Shown: positions 52,449-61,175 of the stretch, piece after piece
How positions within the stretch are numbered: position 1 is the stretch's first letter
How the letters are laid out: every line of letters begins with the position of its first letter
Source of the DNA: Aggregatilineales bacterium
Lineage (GTDB): Bacteria; Chloroflexota; Anaerolineae; Aggregatilineales; Phototrophicaceae
Reading direction: 5' to 3'
Length of the DNA: 64,000 nucleotides
Assembly (NCBI GenBank): GCA_030834905.1
Contig: JAUQWZ010000046.1
Span: forward strand, 1 to 64,000
Notes under the pieces: model-generated
The model's input: only the letters and a program-made list of their open reading frames with translations
Database searches by the model: none
Told to the model about the DNA's origin: nothing
Made by a program: the position numbers and the translations under genes

Positions 52449-53330
52449 ATGAGTTTCAGCCTAGACCTGAGTGGTTCGCCTGCTCATTCGCCCAGAGAGA
52501 AAACGCGAGGACGTTTGCTCGCGCTTCCCGCCGTCCTCTGGTTGGGACTGTTTTTCCTGCTGCCGCTGGCAATCGTCTTCGTCGTCAGCTTCATGACGCG
52601 CGGCACGCGCGAGCTGTTCACCTTTCCGCTGACGCTGGACAATTATCTGCGCGTGCTCGGTCCGGTCTACCGCCCGGTGCTGCTGGATTCGGTGTGGATC
52701 GCCTTTGTGACGACCGTCATCTGCCTGATCACCGGCTATCCGCTGGCGTTTTACATCAGCACGCGCAAGAGCCGCTTCATGCAGCAGTTTTCGCTCTTTC
52801 TCGTCATTCTGCCTTTCTGGACAAACTTTCTGGTGCGCACCTACGCCTGGCGGCTCATTCTGGGCAACGACGGCGTTCTGAACTCGTTTTTACTCAACCT
52901 GGGCATCATTTCTGAGCCGCTGACCATGCTGAACACCGATTTCGCCGTTCTGGTCGGGCTGGTGTACGGCTTCCTGCCATTTATGGTGCTGCCGATTTAT
53001 TCCTCAGTCGAACGGTTTGAGTTCCGGCTGGTCGAAGCGTCGCACGACCTCGGCGCGAACGACTGGCACGCCTTCTGGCGGGTCGTCTTTCCGCTGACGC
53101 TGCCAGGAGTCATCGCTGGTTCCATCCTGGTCTTCATCCCGGCGATTGGCGCGTTTATCACGCCGGACATGCTGGGCGGCACGCAGGGCTTGATGATCGG
53201 CACCCTGATTCAAGGACAGTTCAAAGGGACGGGGAATTGGCCCCTCGGCTCGGCGGCTTCGATGGTGATGATGGTAATTGTCATGGGCAGCCTGCTCGTT
53301 TATACGCGCCTCAGCAGCCGAAGGGGATAG
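52449..53330 (+). CDS. potB: Polyamine-type ABC transporter permease, PotB-like
   Basis: 293 residues, six membrane helices. The EAA loop reads EASHDLGANDWHAFWRVVFP, followed by LTLPGVIAGSILVFIPAIG, which contacts the ATPase. It is the first gene of a four-gene operon ordered permease, permease, binding protein, ATPase. PotB forms half of the channel. Substrate specificity (spermidine or putrescine) is assumed from the family. Confidence 0.92.
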   Translation: MSFSLDLSGSPAHSPREKTRGRLLALPAVLWLGLFFLLPLAIVFVVSFMTRGTRELFTFPLTLDNYLRVLGPVYRPVLLDSVWIAFVTTVICLITGYPLAFYISTRKSRFMQQFSLFLVILPFWTNFLVRTYAWRLILGNDGVLNSFLLNLGIISEPLTMLNTDFAVLVGLVYGFLPFMVLPIYSSVERFEFRLVEASHDLGANDWHAFWRVVFPLTLPGVIAGSILVFIPAIGAFITPDMLGGTQGLMIGTLIQGQFKGTGNWPLGSAASMVMMVIVMGSLLVYTRLSSRRG

Positions 53331-53332
53331 CG

Positions 53333-54262
53333 GTGGCACAAAGCACATTTGACTCACGCCCGGCGCAGGCTGAAACCCTGAACATTGATCAGGGCAAAAT
53401 TCGGCGCGATCTGGGCATCCGCGCCATCGGCAAAATCGGGCTGCTGCTGAACCCGGTCGCCACCTACTTTTTCCTGTGGGCGCCAATTCTGCTGCTGGTG
53501 ATCTTCTCGTTTAACAGCTCGCGCTCGGTTTCGACCTGGCGCGGGTTCACCTTTCAGTGGTATCAGAACATCTTTAACGACGTGGTCGGAACCGAAGCGC
53601 GTTTCTCGACCGGAATTATGCTCAACTCGCTGGGCAACAGCCTGATCATCGCCTTCGCCGCCACGATCATCGCCACGACCATTGGCACGATGGTGGCGTT
53701 GAGTCTGGTGCGCGGCAATTATCCCGGCAAGCGCTTTCTTGACGGCTTGCTGTTCCTGCCGGTGGTCATCCCCGAAATCACCCAGGGTATCTCGCTGCTG
53801 ATTTTCTTCAACCTGATCTTCAGCTTCGCGCAGAACCAGATGGGCATCACGCCGCGCCCGGGTTTTGGGACGATCATCATCGGGCACGTCGCCTTCAACA
53901 TTTCTTACGTCGCCATCGTCGTGCGCGCCCGGCTGGCGGACATGAACCCGCGCCTTGAAGAAGCCGCGCGCGACCTGGGCGCGAACGAGTGGCGCACCTT
54001 TTGGCGGGTAACCTTTCCGCTGATTCTGCCCGGCATCATCTCCGGGGCGCTGCTGGCGTTCACGCTGTCGCTTGACGATTTTGTGATCACCTTCTTCCTG
54101 TCGGGCGTCGGCACGACGACGCTGCCGGTATTCGTCTATGGTCTGCTCAAGCTCACCGTCACGCCCGAAATCAACGCCATCTCGACACTGATTCTGCTGG
54201 CATCCACCGTGTTGATCGGCATTTCACTGCTGCTTCAGGGGCGCAATGCGGCAAATACCTAA
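53333..54262 (+). CDS. potC: Polyamine-type ABC transporter permease, PotC-like
   Basis: 309 residues, GTG start at 53333, two nt after the potB stop, with AAGGGGA 6-12 nt upstream. The N-terminal 40 residues are soluble, then six helices, with the EAA loop EAARDLGANEWRTFWRVTFP. The second channel subunit. Longer open frame upstream is not used because it lies inside potB. Confidence 0.92.
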   Translation: MAQSTFDSRPAQAETLNIDQGKIRRDLGIRAIGKIGLLLNPVATYFFLWAPILLLVIFSFNSSRSVSTWRGFTFQWYQNIFNDVVGTEARFSTGIMLNSLGNSLIIAFAATIIATTIGTMVALSLVRGNYPGKRFLDGLLFLPVVIPEITQGISLLIFFNLIFSFAQNQMGITPRPGFGTIIIGHVAFNISYVAIVVRARLADMNPRLEEAARDLGANEWRTFWRVTFPLILPGIISGALLAFTLSLDDFVITFFLSGVGTTTLPVFVYGLLKLTVTPEINAISTLILLASTVLIGISLLLQGRNAANT

Positions 54263-54370
54263 TCAGCCTTGAGTGTGCTCGTTAAATTGTTTATAAATGG
54301 GGGCGTGGCGGACGAACGTCCATCACAACCCCAAACGCGCTGCAATTTTACTCACATATCTGGAGGCACG

Positions 54371-55873
54371 ATGCGACGACTTATCATTCTGGCTCTGCTC
54401 TTAACGGTCTTTATTATGGCATGTCAGCCAACGCCAACTCCGACGGCAACACTCCAGCCAACCGTGGAAGAACCGGCTGAAGTCGAGACTGAAGTAGCGG
54501 TCGAAGCCACCGAACCGGCGGCAGAAGAAGCGACAGAAGAAGCGACTGAGGAACCGGCAGCAGTCGAAACTGAGGAACCGACTGAAGCCGCTGAACAGCC
54601 GACCGAAGAAGCAGAAGAAGAACCGACTGAGGTAGCGGTAGCAGTCGAAGCTGAGGCACCGACTGAAGCCGCTGAACAGCCGACCGAAGTAGCAATGGTC
54701 ACCGAAGAACCGACCGAAGAAGTAGTCGCTGAAGCGCCGACTGAAGAGATCGCAGTTGAGGAACCGACCGAAGAAGCCACTGACGAAGCGGTAGCAGTGG
54801 AAACCGAGGAAGCCACCGAAGCACCGGAAGCGACCGCCCTACCTGCCGGTGAAGAACAAGCCGCCGCTGGCTGGACGTGCCCGGAAGGCTTTGAGGGGCA
54901 GACGCTGAGCGTCTACAACTGGTCTACCTACATTGCCGAAGACACGGTCGCCAACTTCGAGGAAGCCTGCGGCGTGACCGTCGTGTATGACGTGTACGAA
55001 AGCAACGAGTCGATGCTGGCGCGGCTGCGTCAGGGCAACCCGGGCTATGACATCGCCGTTCCGACTGACTCGTATGTCGCCATCATGATCGCCGAAGAGC
55101 TGGTGGAGCCGATCAGCCTGAGCAACATTCCCAACTATGCCCACGTCAGCGAAAGCCTGAAGGATCCATCCTACGATCCCGGCAACCAGTACAGCCTGCC
55201 GTACCAGTGGGGCACCGTCGGCATCGGTTATAACATCACCAAAGTTGGCGAAGAGATCACCTCATGGGATCAGCTCTGGGAGTATGAGGGTTCAGTCGGC
55301 TGGCTGGAAGACGTGCGCGGGATGATGGGCATCGCTCTCAACAATCTCGGCTACGATCCCAATACAGAAGTCGTTTCCGAGATCGAAGCGGCGCGCGATT
55401 ATCTGGTCGAACGTGGCGGCAACGTGGTGACGATTGCCACCGACGACGGACAAGCGCTGCTGGAGCGCGGTGAAGTGGATCTTGTCATCGAGTACAGCGG
55501 TGACATCTTCCAACTGATCGCCGACTGCGAATGCGAAGACTTCGCCTTTGCCCTTCCTGAGGAAGGCTCGCAGGCGTGGGTCGATAACATGGTCATTCCC
55601 GCGGGCGCGCCCAACCACGCGCTGGCGGAAGTGTGGATGGATTACATCCTCGATCCGCAGGTGAGCGCCGACATCGCCAACTACACCGCCTATGCCACGC
55701 CGAACCAGGCGTCAATCGACCAGGGTCTGATCGACGAGGAATACCTGAGCAGCCCGGTCATTTACCCAAGCGAGGAAACGCTGGCGGGGTTGTTCACCAT
55801 CACCGCCGTCCCAGAAGCCGAAGTTGAGTACAACAACGTCTGGGATGAGATTAAGGTGCTGTTGGGGCAGTAA
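54371..55873 (+). CDS. potD: Polyamine-type ABC binding lipoprotein with a Glu-rich tether
   Basis: 500 residues from ATG 54371 with GGAGG 4 nt after which ATG follows. The signal ends in a lipobox (VFIMAC, Cys near 18). About 140 residues of Glu/Thr/Pro/Ala repeats (EEPTEAAEQPTEEAE and variants) come next, then the PotD fold (about 165-500): GQTLSVYNWSTYIAED, PGYDIAVPTDSYVAIMI and VIPAGAPNHALAEVWMD. Normal PotD proteins have no such tether. The tether probably lifts the domain through a thick wall or crosses a gap to the permease. Confidence 0.93.
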   Translation: MRRLIILALLLTVFIMACQPTPTPTATLQPTVEEPAEVETEVAVEATEPAAEEATEEATEEPAAVETEEPTEAAEQPTEEAEEEPTEVAVAVEAEAPTEAAEQPTEVAMVTEEPTEEVVAEAPTEEIAVEEPTEEATDEAVAVETEEATEAPEATALPAGEEQAAAGWTCPEGFEGQTLSVYNWSTYIAEDTVANFEEACGVTVVYDVYESNESMLARLRQGNPGYDIAVPTDSYVAIMIAEELVEPISLSNIPNYAHVSESLKDPSYDPGNQYSLPYQWGTVGIGYNITKVGEEITSWDQLWEYEGSVGWLEDVRGMMGIALNNLGYDPNTEVVSEIEAARDYLVERGGNVVTIATDDGQALLERGEVDLVIEYSGDIFQLIADCECEDFAFALPEEGSQAWVDNMVIPAGAPNHALAEVWMDYILDPQVSADIANYTAYATPNQASIDQGLIDEEYLSSPVIYPSEETLAGLFTITAVPEAEVEYNNVWDEIKVLLGQ

Positions 55874-55884
55874 TTCACAGTAGA

Positions 55885-55910
55885 ACGGGGCGCACGCGGG
55901 TGCGCCCCTG
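55885..55910. repeat. GGGGCGCAC palindrome
   Basis: ACGGGGCGCACGCGGGTGCG followed by CCCCTG: a hairpin between potD and potA. May act as a partial terminator that sets lower potA expression. Confidence 0.55.
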
Positions 55911-55956
55911 ATGCCGCGCGCAGAAAAGCGTCGCATATTTGGGAGGGGCAGACAGC

Positions 55957-57123
55957 TTGGCACAGATCGATATTGAACTACGCAACGTCATCAAGGAATT
56001 CACCTCTCATGGCGAAATGCGTCTGCGCGCGGTGGACAACATCCAGCTAGAAATCTACCAGGGCGAGTTTTTTGCCCTGCTCGGTCCCAGCGGCTGCGGC
56101 AAAACCACCACTCTGCGCATGATCGCCGGTTTTGAAGATCCCACCTCTGGCGAGATTCTGCTGCGCGGCAATCAGGTGCAGAACGTGCCGCCCTTTCACC
56201 GACCAATCAACACCGTCTTTCAGGATTACGCGCTGTTCCCGCACATGTCGGTGCTGCAAAACGTCATGTTCGGGCTGGAAATGGAAGGCGCGCGCAAAGC
56301 GGACGCGCGCCGCCGCGCCATCGAAGCGCTGGAACTGGTACGCCTGACACAGTATGACCGCAAACCGCGCCAGCTTTCCGGCGGGCAGCAGCAGCGCGTG
56401 GCGCTGGCGCGGGCGCTGGTCAAAAAACCCGCCGTCCTGCTGCTGGACGAGCCGTTGGGCGCGCTTGACCTCAAGCTGCGCAAGGAGATGCAGTACGAGC
56501 TGATGACGATGCAGGAACAGGTCGGCATCACCTTCATCTACGTCACGCACGATCAGGAAGAAGCGCTGACGATGGCAGATCGCATCGCCGTCATGGATAA
56601 GGGCAAGGTGCTGCAGGTGGGGACGCCGGAAGAAATCTACGAGACTCCCACCACCCGCTTCGTCGCCGATTTCATCGGGGAAACGAACTTCCTGCAGGGG
56701 ACGCTTTCCGGCACTGAGGGAAACTGCGGCATCGTCAAACTTGACGGGAGCACGATCATCAAAGCGGGCATGAACGAGCCGTCGCTGTCCGACGATCAGC
56801 CGGTCACCATCGCCATTCGCCCGGAAAAAATCAACCTGTTCGCCGTCGAAGGGCGGGTGCGCTACCCGGACGGCTCCAGCGATCGGGCGTCGGAATACAA
56901 AACGGCGGTCATGCGCGACCCGGATATCAACTTGGTCGAAGGCACGATCACCTCTACCAACTACATCGGCACCGACACGCGCTATGTCGTGACGTTCGGC
57001 GAGGGACTTCATTTGGTCGCCCGCGTGCAGAACTACGGCTTGCGCTCCGAAACCGTCTTCCAGAATGGGCAGCGCGTCAATATTTTCTGGGATGCCGATC
57101 ACTCGCGCGTGCTGCTGGAGTAG
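55957..57123 (+). CDS. potA: Polyamine-type ABC transporter ATPase, PotA-like
   Basis: 388 residues, TTG start at 55957 with GGAGGGG (55942-55948) 8 nt upstream; the frame further upstream has no start with an RBS. Walker A GPSGCGKTT, the Q-loop VFQDYALF, the signature LSGGQQQR, Walker B LLLDEPLGALD and the switch His TYVTHDQEEA are all present. A TOBE domain follows (about 250-385). It powers the PotBC channel. Last gene of the operon; its stop codon lies inside a repeat. Confidence 0.95.
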   Translation: MAQIDIELRNVIKEFTSHGEMRLRAVDNIQLEIYQGEFFALLGPSGCGKTTTLRMIAGFEDPTSGEILLRGNQVQNVPPFHRPINTVFQDYALFPHMSVLQNVMFGLEMEGARKADARRRAIEALELVRLTQYDRKPRQLSGGQQQRVALARALVKKPAVLLLDEPLGALDLKLRKEMQYELMTMQEQVGITFIYVTHDQEEALTMADRIAVMDKGKVLQVGTPEEIYETPTTRFVADFIGETNFLQGTLSGTEGNCGIVKLDGSTIIKAGMNEPSLSDDQPVTIAIRPEKINLFAVEGRVRYPDGSSDRASEYKTAVMRDPDINLVEGTITSTNYIGTDTRYVVTFGEGLHLVARVQNYGLRSETVFQNGQRVNIFWDADHSRVLLE

Positions 57124-57185
57124 GGGCACGACGGCATCGTGTCCGAACGATAAAACCAGCGGACACCACATTGTGGTGTCCCTAC
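57120..57185. repeat. Two-hairpin palindromic repeat overlapping the potA stop
   Basis: GTAGGGGCACGAC-GGC-ATCGTGTCC, a 15-nt core, then GGACACCACA-TT-GTGGTGTCCCTAC. The potA TAG (57121-57123) is part of the repeat. The right half equals that of the copy at 20186. Confidence 0.85.
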
Positions 57186-57233
57186 CACATTCGTCTCTGC
57201 TCGTTAACGCCTCCGGCACGAAAAGCAATTCCC

Positions 57234-58082
57234 GTGACTCCACCCGCTTTTGTCCTCTCTCACTTTCAGATCGCGCCGCTGCTGGCAGCCCATCGCGCTG
57301 GCGAAGCACAGACCGGCATCTCGCCCGATCTCGGCTTGAGCAGGGTCGAAGTTACGCTGGATGCAAGCGGCGTTCTGTTTCCAAACGGCGAGCGCCTGAC
57401 CTGGGATGATGCCGCCGAAATCGCTGACAGCGAGGTCAACTGCTTCGCGCTGGAAGGCGGCAGCATCCGCAAGATCGTCACCTTCTCGGAAACGACTCAG
57501 CGCCACTGCGGGCTGATGCCGACCACAGGCGCGCCGACGCTGCTGCTCGCCGGGTTTCCGATGCACCGTATCAAGGGCATTGATCCGCACAAGGACACTC
57601 TCAACAAGATTCGGGCAGCCCAGCCGCAGGGGCTGGTGCTGGATACCACGATGGGACTGGGCTACACGGCGATTCAGGCGGCGCGTTCCGCTGCGCAGGT
57701 GGTCACCATCGAGCTTGATCCGGCGGTGGTCGAGATCGCCAGCCAGAATCCCTGGTCGCGCGACCTGTTCGACAACCCGAAGATCGAACGGCGCGTCGGC
57801 GACAGCTACGACGAGATCGAATCATTTGACAACGAGACGTTCAACCGCGTCATCCACGACCCGCCAACCTTCAAGCTGGCGGGTGAGTTATACTCCGGGG
57901 CGTTCTATCGCCAGCTTTACCGCGTCCTCAAACGCGGCGGGCGGTTGTTTCACTATATCGGCGATCTCGAGACCAGTTCCGGTCACCGGGTCATGCGCGG
58001 CGTGGTCGAACGGTTGGGTCAGGCGGGCTTCACCCGCGTCAGCAAACGGCAGGATGCCTTCGGCGTGGTGGCGCAAAAGTGA
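57234..58082 (+). CDS. Archaeal-type SAM methyltransferase (COG2521-like)
   Basis: 282 residues, GTG start at 57234; frames further upstream run into the repeat element. A small N-terminal domain is followed by GIDPHKDTLNKIRAAQ, GLVLDTTMGLGYTAIQAA (SAM motif I), VVTIELDPAVVEIASQNPWS (motif II), FNRVIHDPPTFKLAGELYSG and LYRVLKRGGRLFHYIGD. This set is characteristic of COG2521, described as predicted archaeal methyltransferases. The substrate is unknown. A bacterial copy hints at transfer from archaea, by inference. Follows the pot operon and precedes the AidB-like gene. Confidence 0.85.
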   Translation: MTPPAFVLSHFQIAPLLAAHRAGEAQTGISPDLGLSRVEVTLDASGVLFPNGERLTWDDAAEIADSEVNCFALEGGSIRKIVTFSETTQRHCGLMPTTGAPTLLLAGFPMHRIKGIDPHKDTLNKIRAAQPQGLVLDTTMGLGYTAIQAARSAAQVVTIELDPAVVEIASQNPWSRDLFDNPKIERRVGDSYDEIESFDNETFNRVIHDPPTFKLAGELYSGAFYRQLYRVLKRGGRLFHYIGDLETSSGHRVMRGVVERLGQAGFTRVSKRQDAFGVVAQK

Positions 58083-58176
58083 GCAAACAGCGTTACAGTT
58101 GAACCACAGAGACGCCGGGAATAACTCCGGTATCCTGATGGTTCAAATTCAAAAGAAGTTCTTGTGAGGGAAAATT

Positions 58177-59658
58177 ATGAACCTTGATATTGTCCAATCG
58201 CCGGGTACTTTCCTGAAGCACATGCTCGGTCATGTGCCTAATGAGGAAGTGCTTCACAACTATGAGTCGTGGTGGATTTCGCAGGGCAAGGATACCTCGG
58301 CGGCGGTTGACCGCGCGGGGACGCCCTGGGTGAAGATGTTCGACCAGCGCGGCGAACGGATTGACGAAATCCTTTTTCCGCCCGACTATCGCAAAATGCT
58401 GCTCAAAGGCTACCGCACCGGCGTGATCTGGCGGGCGTTTGAAGAGTCGCTGGCGGCGTCGTTTGTGATGGGCTATGTCACCAGCTATTTTGATCCGGGA
58501 CTGTACTGCCCGTACACCGTTTCGCTGGCAACTGCCGCCTCGGTCGATAAATACGCCCCGGCTTCGGTGCGCGAAAAATATCTTCAGGCGCTGCTCCAGA
58601 AAGATGATTCCGTCTGGCAGGGGGCAACCTGGATGACCGAGATCGGCGGCGGCTCTGACCTGGGCACACACGTCGGCACAGCAGCGACTCACGTCGAAGG
58701 CGACCGCTGGCATCTGAACGGCGACAAGTATTTTTGCAGCAACGCGGGGGCAGAACTCGCCGTCGTCGCTGCCCGCCCGGCAGATGCTCCGGCAGGGGTA
58801 CGCGGGCTGGCGCTGTTCCTGGTGCCGCGCCAGCGCCAAGATGGCAGCCTCAACTACACCCTGCGCCGCCTGAAAGACAAGATCGCCACCCGTTCCGTAC
58901 CCACCGGCGAAATCGAACTGCGTCACAGCGAAGGCTACCTGCTGGGAGAGGCGCAGAACGGCATCTACCTGATCCTCGAAGTGCTGAATCTGTCGCGCGT
59001 CGCCAACAGCATCGGCAGCATTGCCCTGGCGCAGCGCGCCTTCAGCGATGCTTACACTTTTGCCCGCGACCGCGTCGCCTTTGGCAAGCCGGTGCTCGAC
59101 CAGCCGCTGATGCGCCGCCAGTTTGAGGATCGCGCGGCGGGACTCCGGTCTGGCTTTGCGCTGGCGTGGGAGACGGTGCAGTTGGCGCAGGAAACCTGGC
59201 GCGAACCCGGTCCCCGCTACAGCGACCGCTTCCACCTGTTCCGCATTATCACCCATCTGGCGAAGTACTGGACGGCTGAATTCGCCGTTCAGACGGCAAA
59301 ATGGGCGATGGAAGTCAACGGCGGTCTTGGCACGCTGGCGGAGTTTGGCGTCGAGCGCTGGCTGCGCGAAGCGATAATCCTCGATATCTGGGAAGGTCCG
59401 CCGCACCGCCAGATTCTCGACGGTATGGAAGTCATCGAGCGCAAAGGCGCGGGCGGGCTGCTGTTCGACCATCTCGCACCCTATGCCGACGAAGCCGAGC
59501 TAACAGAACTGCGGGCGCGCGTCGATTCGCATCTCATGCTGCCGCACGCAGAGCGAGAAGCCAACGCCGAAGCCGTGTTCTGCGCCCTAGCCGATTTCAC
59601 CGCCAAGGCGCTGCTGGTGAAACTCCAGCACAGCCAGTCCGAAATTGTCGAGATGTAA
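58177..59658 (+). CDS. AidB-like acyl-CoA dehydrogenase
   Basis: 493 residues, RBS GAGGG. Acyl-CoA dehydrogenase fold with the FAD-binding WMTEIGGGSDLGTHVGTAA, DRWHLNGDKYFCSNAGAE, RVAFGKPVLDQPLMR and LGTLAEFGVERWLREA. The long N-terminus (about 60 residues before the helical domain) and absence of an obvious CoA-binding loop resemble AidB/fadE-type long members. AidB binds DNA and FAD in E. coli. The exact substrate here is unknown. A leader inverted repeat TTGAACCA/TGGTTCAA lies upstream at about 58099-58146. Confidence 0.85.
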   Translation: MNLDIVQSPGTFLKHMLGHVPNEEVLHNYESWWISQGKDTSAAVDRAGTPWVKMFDQRGERIDEILFPPDYRKMLLKGYRTGVIWRAFEESLAASFVMGYVTSYFDPGLYCPYTVSLATAASVDKYAPASVREKYLQALLQKDDSVWQGATWMTEIGGGSDLGTHVGTAATHVEGDRWHLNGDKYFCSNAGAELAVVAARPADAPAGVRGLALFLVPRQRQDGSLNYTLRRLKDKIATRSVPTGEIELRHSEGYLLGEAQNGIYLILEVLNLSRVANSIGSIALAQRAFSDAYTFARDRVAFGKPVLDQPLMRRQFEDRAAGLRSGFALAWETVQLAQETWREPGPRYSDRFHLFRIITHLAKYWTAEFAVQTAKWAMEVNGGLGTLAEFGVERWLREAIILDIWEGPPHRQILDGMEVIERKGAGGLLFDHLAPYADEAELTELRARVDSHLMLPHAEREANAEAVFCALADFTAKALLVKLQHSQSEIVEM

Positions 59659-59693
59659 GCATAACCGCTGAGAGTACGAAAAATCATCATCAT

Positions 59694-59775
59694 GTAGGGG
59701 CGCGGCGTGCTGCGCCCTTCCACTTTTAACTTTCCACTTTGTACTTTCAACTTTCCACTTTGTACTTTCAACTCA
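59694..59775. repeat. GTAGGGGCGC hairpin plus two 21-bp tandem copies
   Basis: GTAGGGGCGCGGC-GTGCTGCGCCC forms a hairpin (59694-59717). Right after it the 21-bp unit beginning AACTTTCCACTTTGTAC occurs twice without change (59728-59748, 59749-59769), then part of a third. It is the most regular member of the CTTTCAACT tract family. Confidence 0.8.
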
Positions 59776-59884
59776 GCCCTCACTTCGTTTCGTAATTGCG
59801 CTTTTTGCGCCTTCCTCACATAATATTGACTGTCATGATCTCGCTGCTTCTGACAATCCGATACTACCTACACCACGAGGGAAA

Positions 59885-61039
59885 ATGGCTGCCCAATTCA
59901 CCCTGCCCAAAAACCCGCTGTACTATCTTCTGATTCTGGTCCCGATTGCCATCATCGCCGAGCTGTCCCACGCCTCACCCATCATCGTCTTTCTGCTCTC
60001 GGCGGGCGGTCTGATCCCCCTCGCCAAGTTGATTGGCGAAGCGACTGAGGAACTGGCGATCTACACCGGACCGAAGGTTGGCGGGCTGCTTAATGCCACG
60101 CTCGGCAACGCCGCCGAACTGATCATCACCATTTTCGCCATCCAGGCAGGGCTGCTCGATCTCGTGCGCGCCTCCATTACCGGATCGATCATCGGCAACC
60201 TGCTGCTGGTGCTGGGCTTAAGCCTGCTGCTCGGCGGGCTGAAGAACGGCGTGCAGGTCTTCGACCGCCGCACCGCTGGACTGAACGCCACCCTTTCGAT
60301 GCTGGCGGTCATGGGGCTGGCGATCCCGTCCCTGTTTGATCACGCGCTGATCGAAAACCCCAACTCGGAGCTGCTCTTTAGCGAAGGGGTAGCGCTCATT
60401 GCCATTTTCGTCTATGCGCTAAGCGTGCTCTATTCCTTCACCAGTGGCAAAACGCCAATCAGCCACGATCATGCCGATCACAACCATGTCGCAGACAGTC
60501 ACGCCGAGGCGGGTCAGGTCGTCACCCGCGAGCCTGCGCCAGTCCACGTCGCCCGCTGGACGGTGCGCTTCTCGGTCATCGTACTGCTGCTGGCAACCGT
60601 CGGGACGGCAATCGTCAGCGAGACGCTGATCGGCGCGGTCGAGCCGGTGACGCAGCAGTTGGGGCTGACCGAGTTCTTCCTCGGCATCATCATCATTCCG
60701 CTGATCGGTAACGTGGCGGAACATCTGGTCGCCGTACAGGTCGCCATCAAGAACAAGATGGAACTCAGCCTCGCCGTGTCGCTGGGATCGAGCCTGCAAA
60801 TCGCGCTGTTCGTCGCGCCGGTGCTGGTGTTCGTCAGCCTGCTGTTCGGTCAGCGGCTGCTGTTGGTCTTCAACGAGTTTGAGCTGGTGGCGCTGTTCGC
60901 AGCATCACTCATCGCCGCGTTCATTGCGCTTGACGGCGAATCGAACTGGTTTGAAGGCGCGATGCTGCTGGCAGTCTATCTGATTCTGGCGCTGGCGTTC
61001 TTCTTCCTGCCCGCTTCCGCCATCGTTCCGCACCCATAG
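59885..61039 (+). CDS. cax: Ca2+/H+ antiporter (CaCA family)
   Basis: 384 residues, ten to eleven membrane helices, RBS GAGGGA. The two alpha-repeats carry LGNAAELIITIFAIQAGL and IGNVAEHLVAVQVAIKNK, the GNxxE motifs that bind cation. A His-rich cytosolic loop (about 195-215: DHADHNHVADSHAE) lies between halves and may sense metal or pH. It exports Ca2+ in exchange for protons. Monocistronic. Confidence 0.93.
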   Translation: MAAQFTLPKNPLYYLLILVPIAIIAELSHASPIIVFLLSAGGLIPLAKLIGEATEELAIYTGPKVGGLLNATLGNAAELIITIFAIQAGLLDLVRASITGSIIGNLLLVLGLSLLLGGLKNGVQVFDRRTAGLNATLSMLAVMGLAIPSLFDHALIENPNSELLFSEGVALIAIFVYALSVLYSFTSGKTPISHDHADHNHVADSHAEAGQVVTREPAPVHVARWTVRFSVIVLLLATVGTAIVSETLIGAVEPVTQQLGLTEFFLGIIIIPLIGNVAEHLVAVQVAIKNKMELSLAVSLGSSLQIALFVAPVLVFVSLLFGQRLLLVFNEFELVALFAASLIAAFIALDGESNWFEGAMLLAVYLILALAFFFLPASAIVPHP

Positions 61040-61175
61040 ATTTGCCTCTGGTCTGGGCGCACCGAAACACGCCCAGACCAGCGCCATCCCGAACCCACGC
61101 TTCAAATAAGCCAGCCCCGGCGTTATCATTACGCGCGATAACGATGCAGCAGCCGTAACGATTGTCCGGTGATCT

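Noticed and set aside
57171..57233. Upstream extension of the methyltransferase
   Set aside because: This stretch is the right arm of a palindromic repeat and spacer, not conserved protein sequence.
58093..59472. Minus-strand open frame of 459 codons opposite the AidB-like gene
   Set aside because: Antisense shadow; composition and lack of motifs argue against a gene.
59728..59769. CRISPR array
   Set aside because: Two adjacent 21-bp copies without spacers; not an array.
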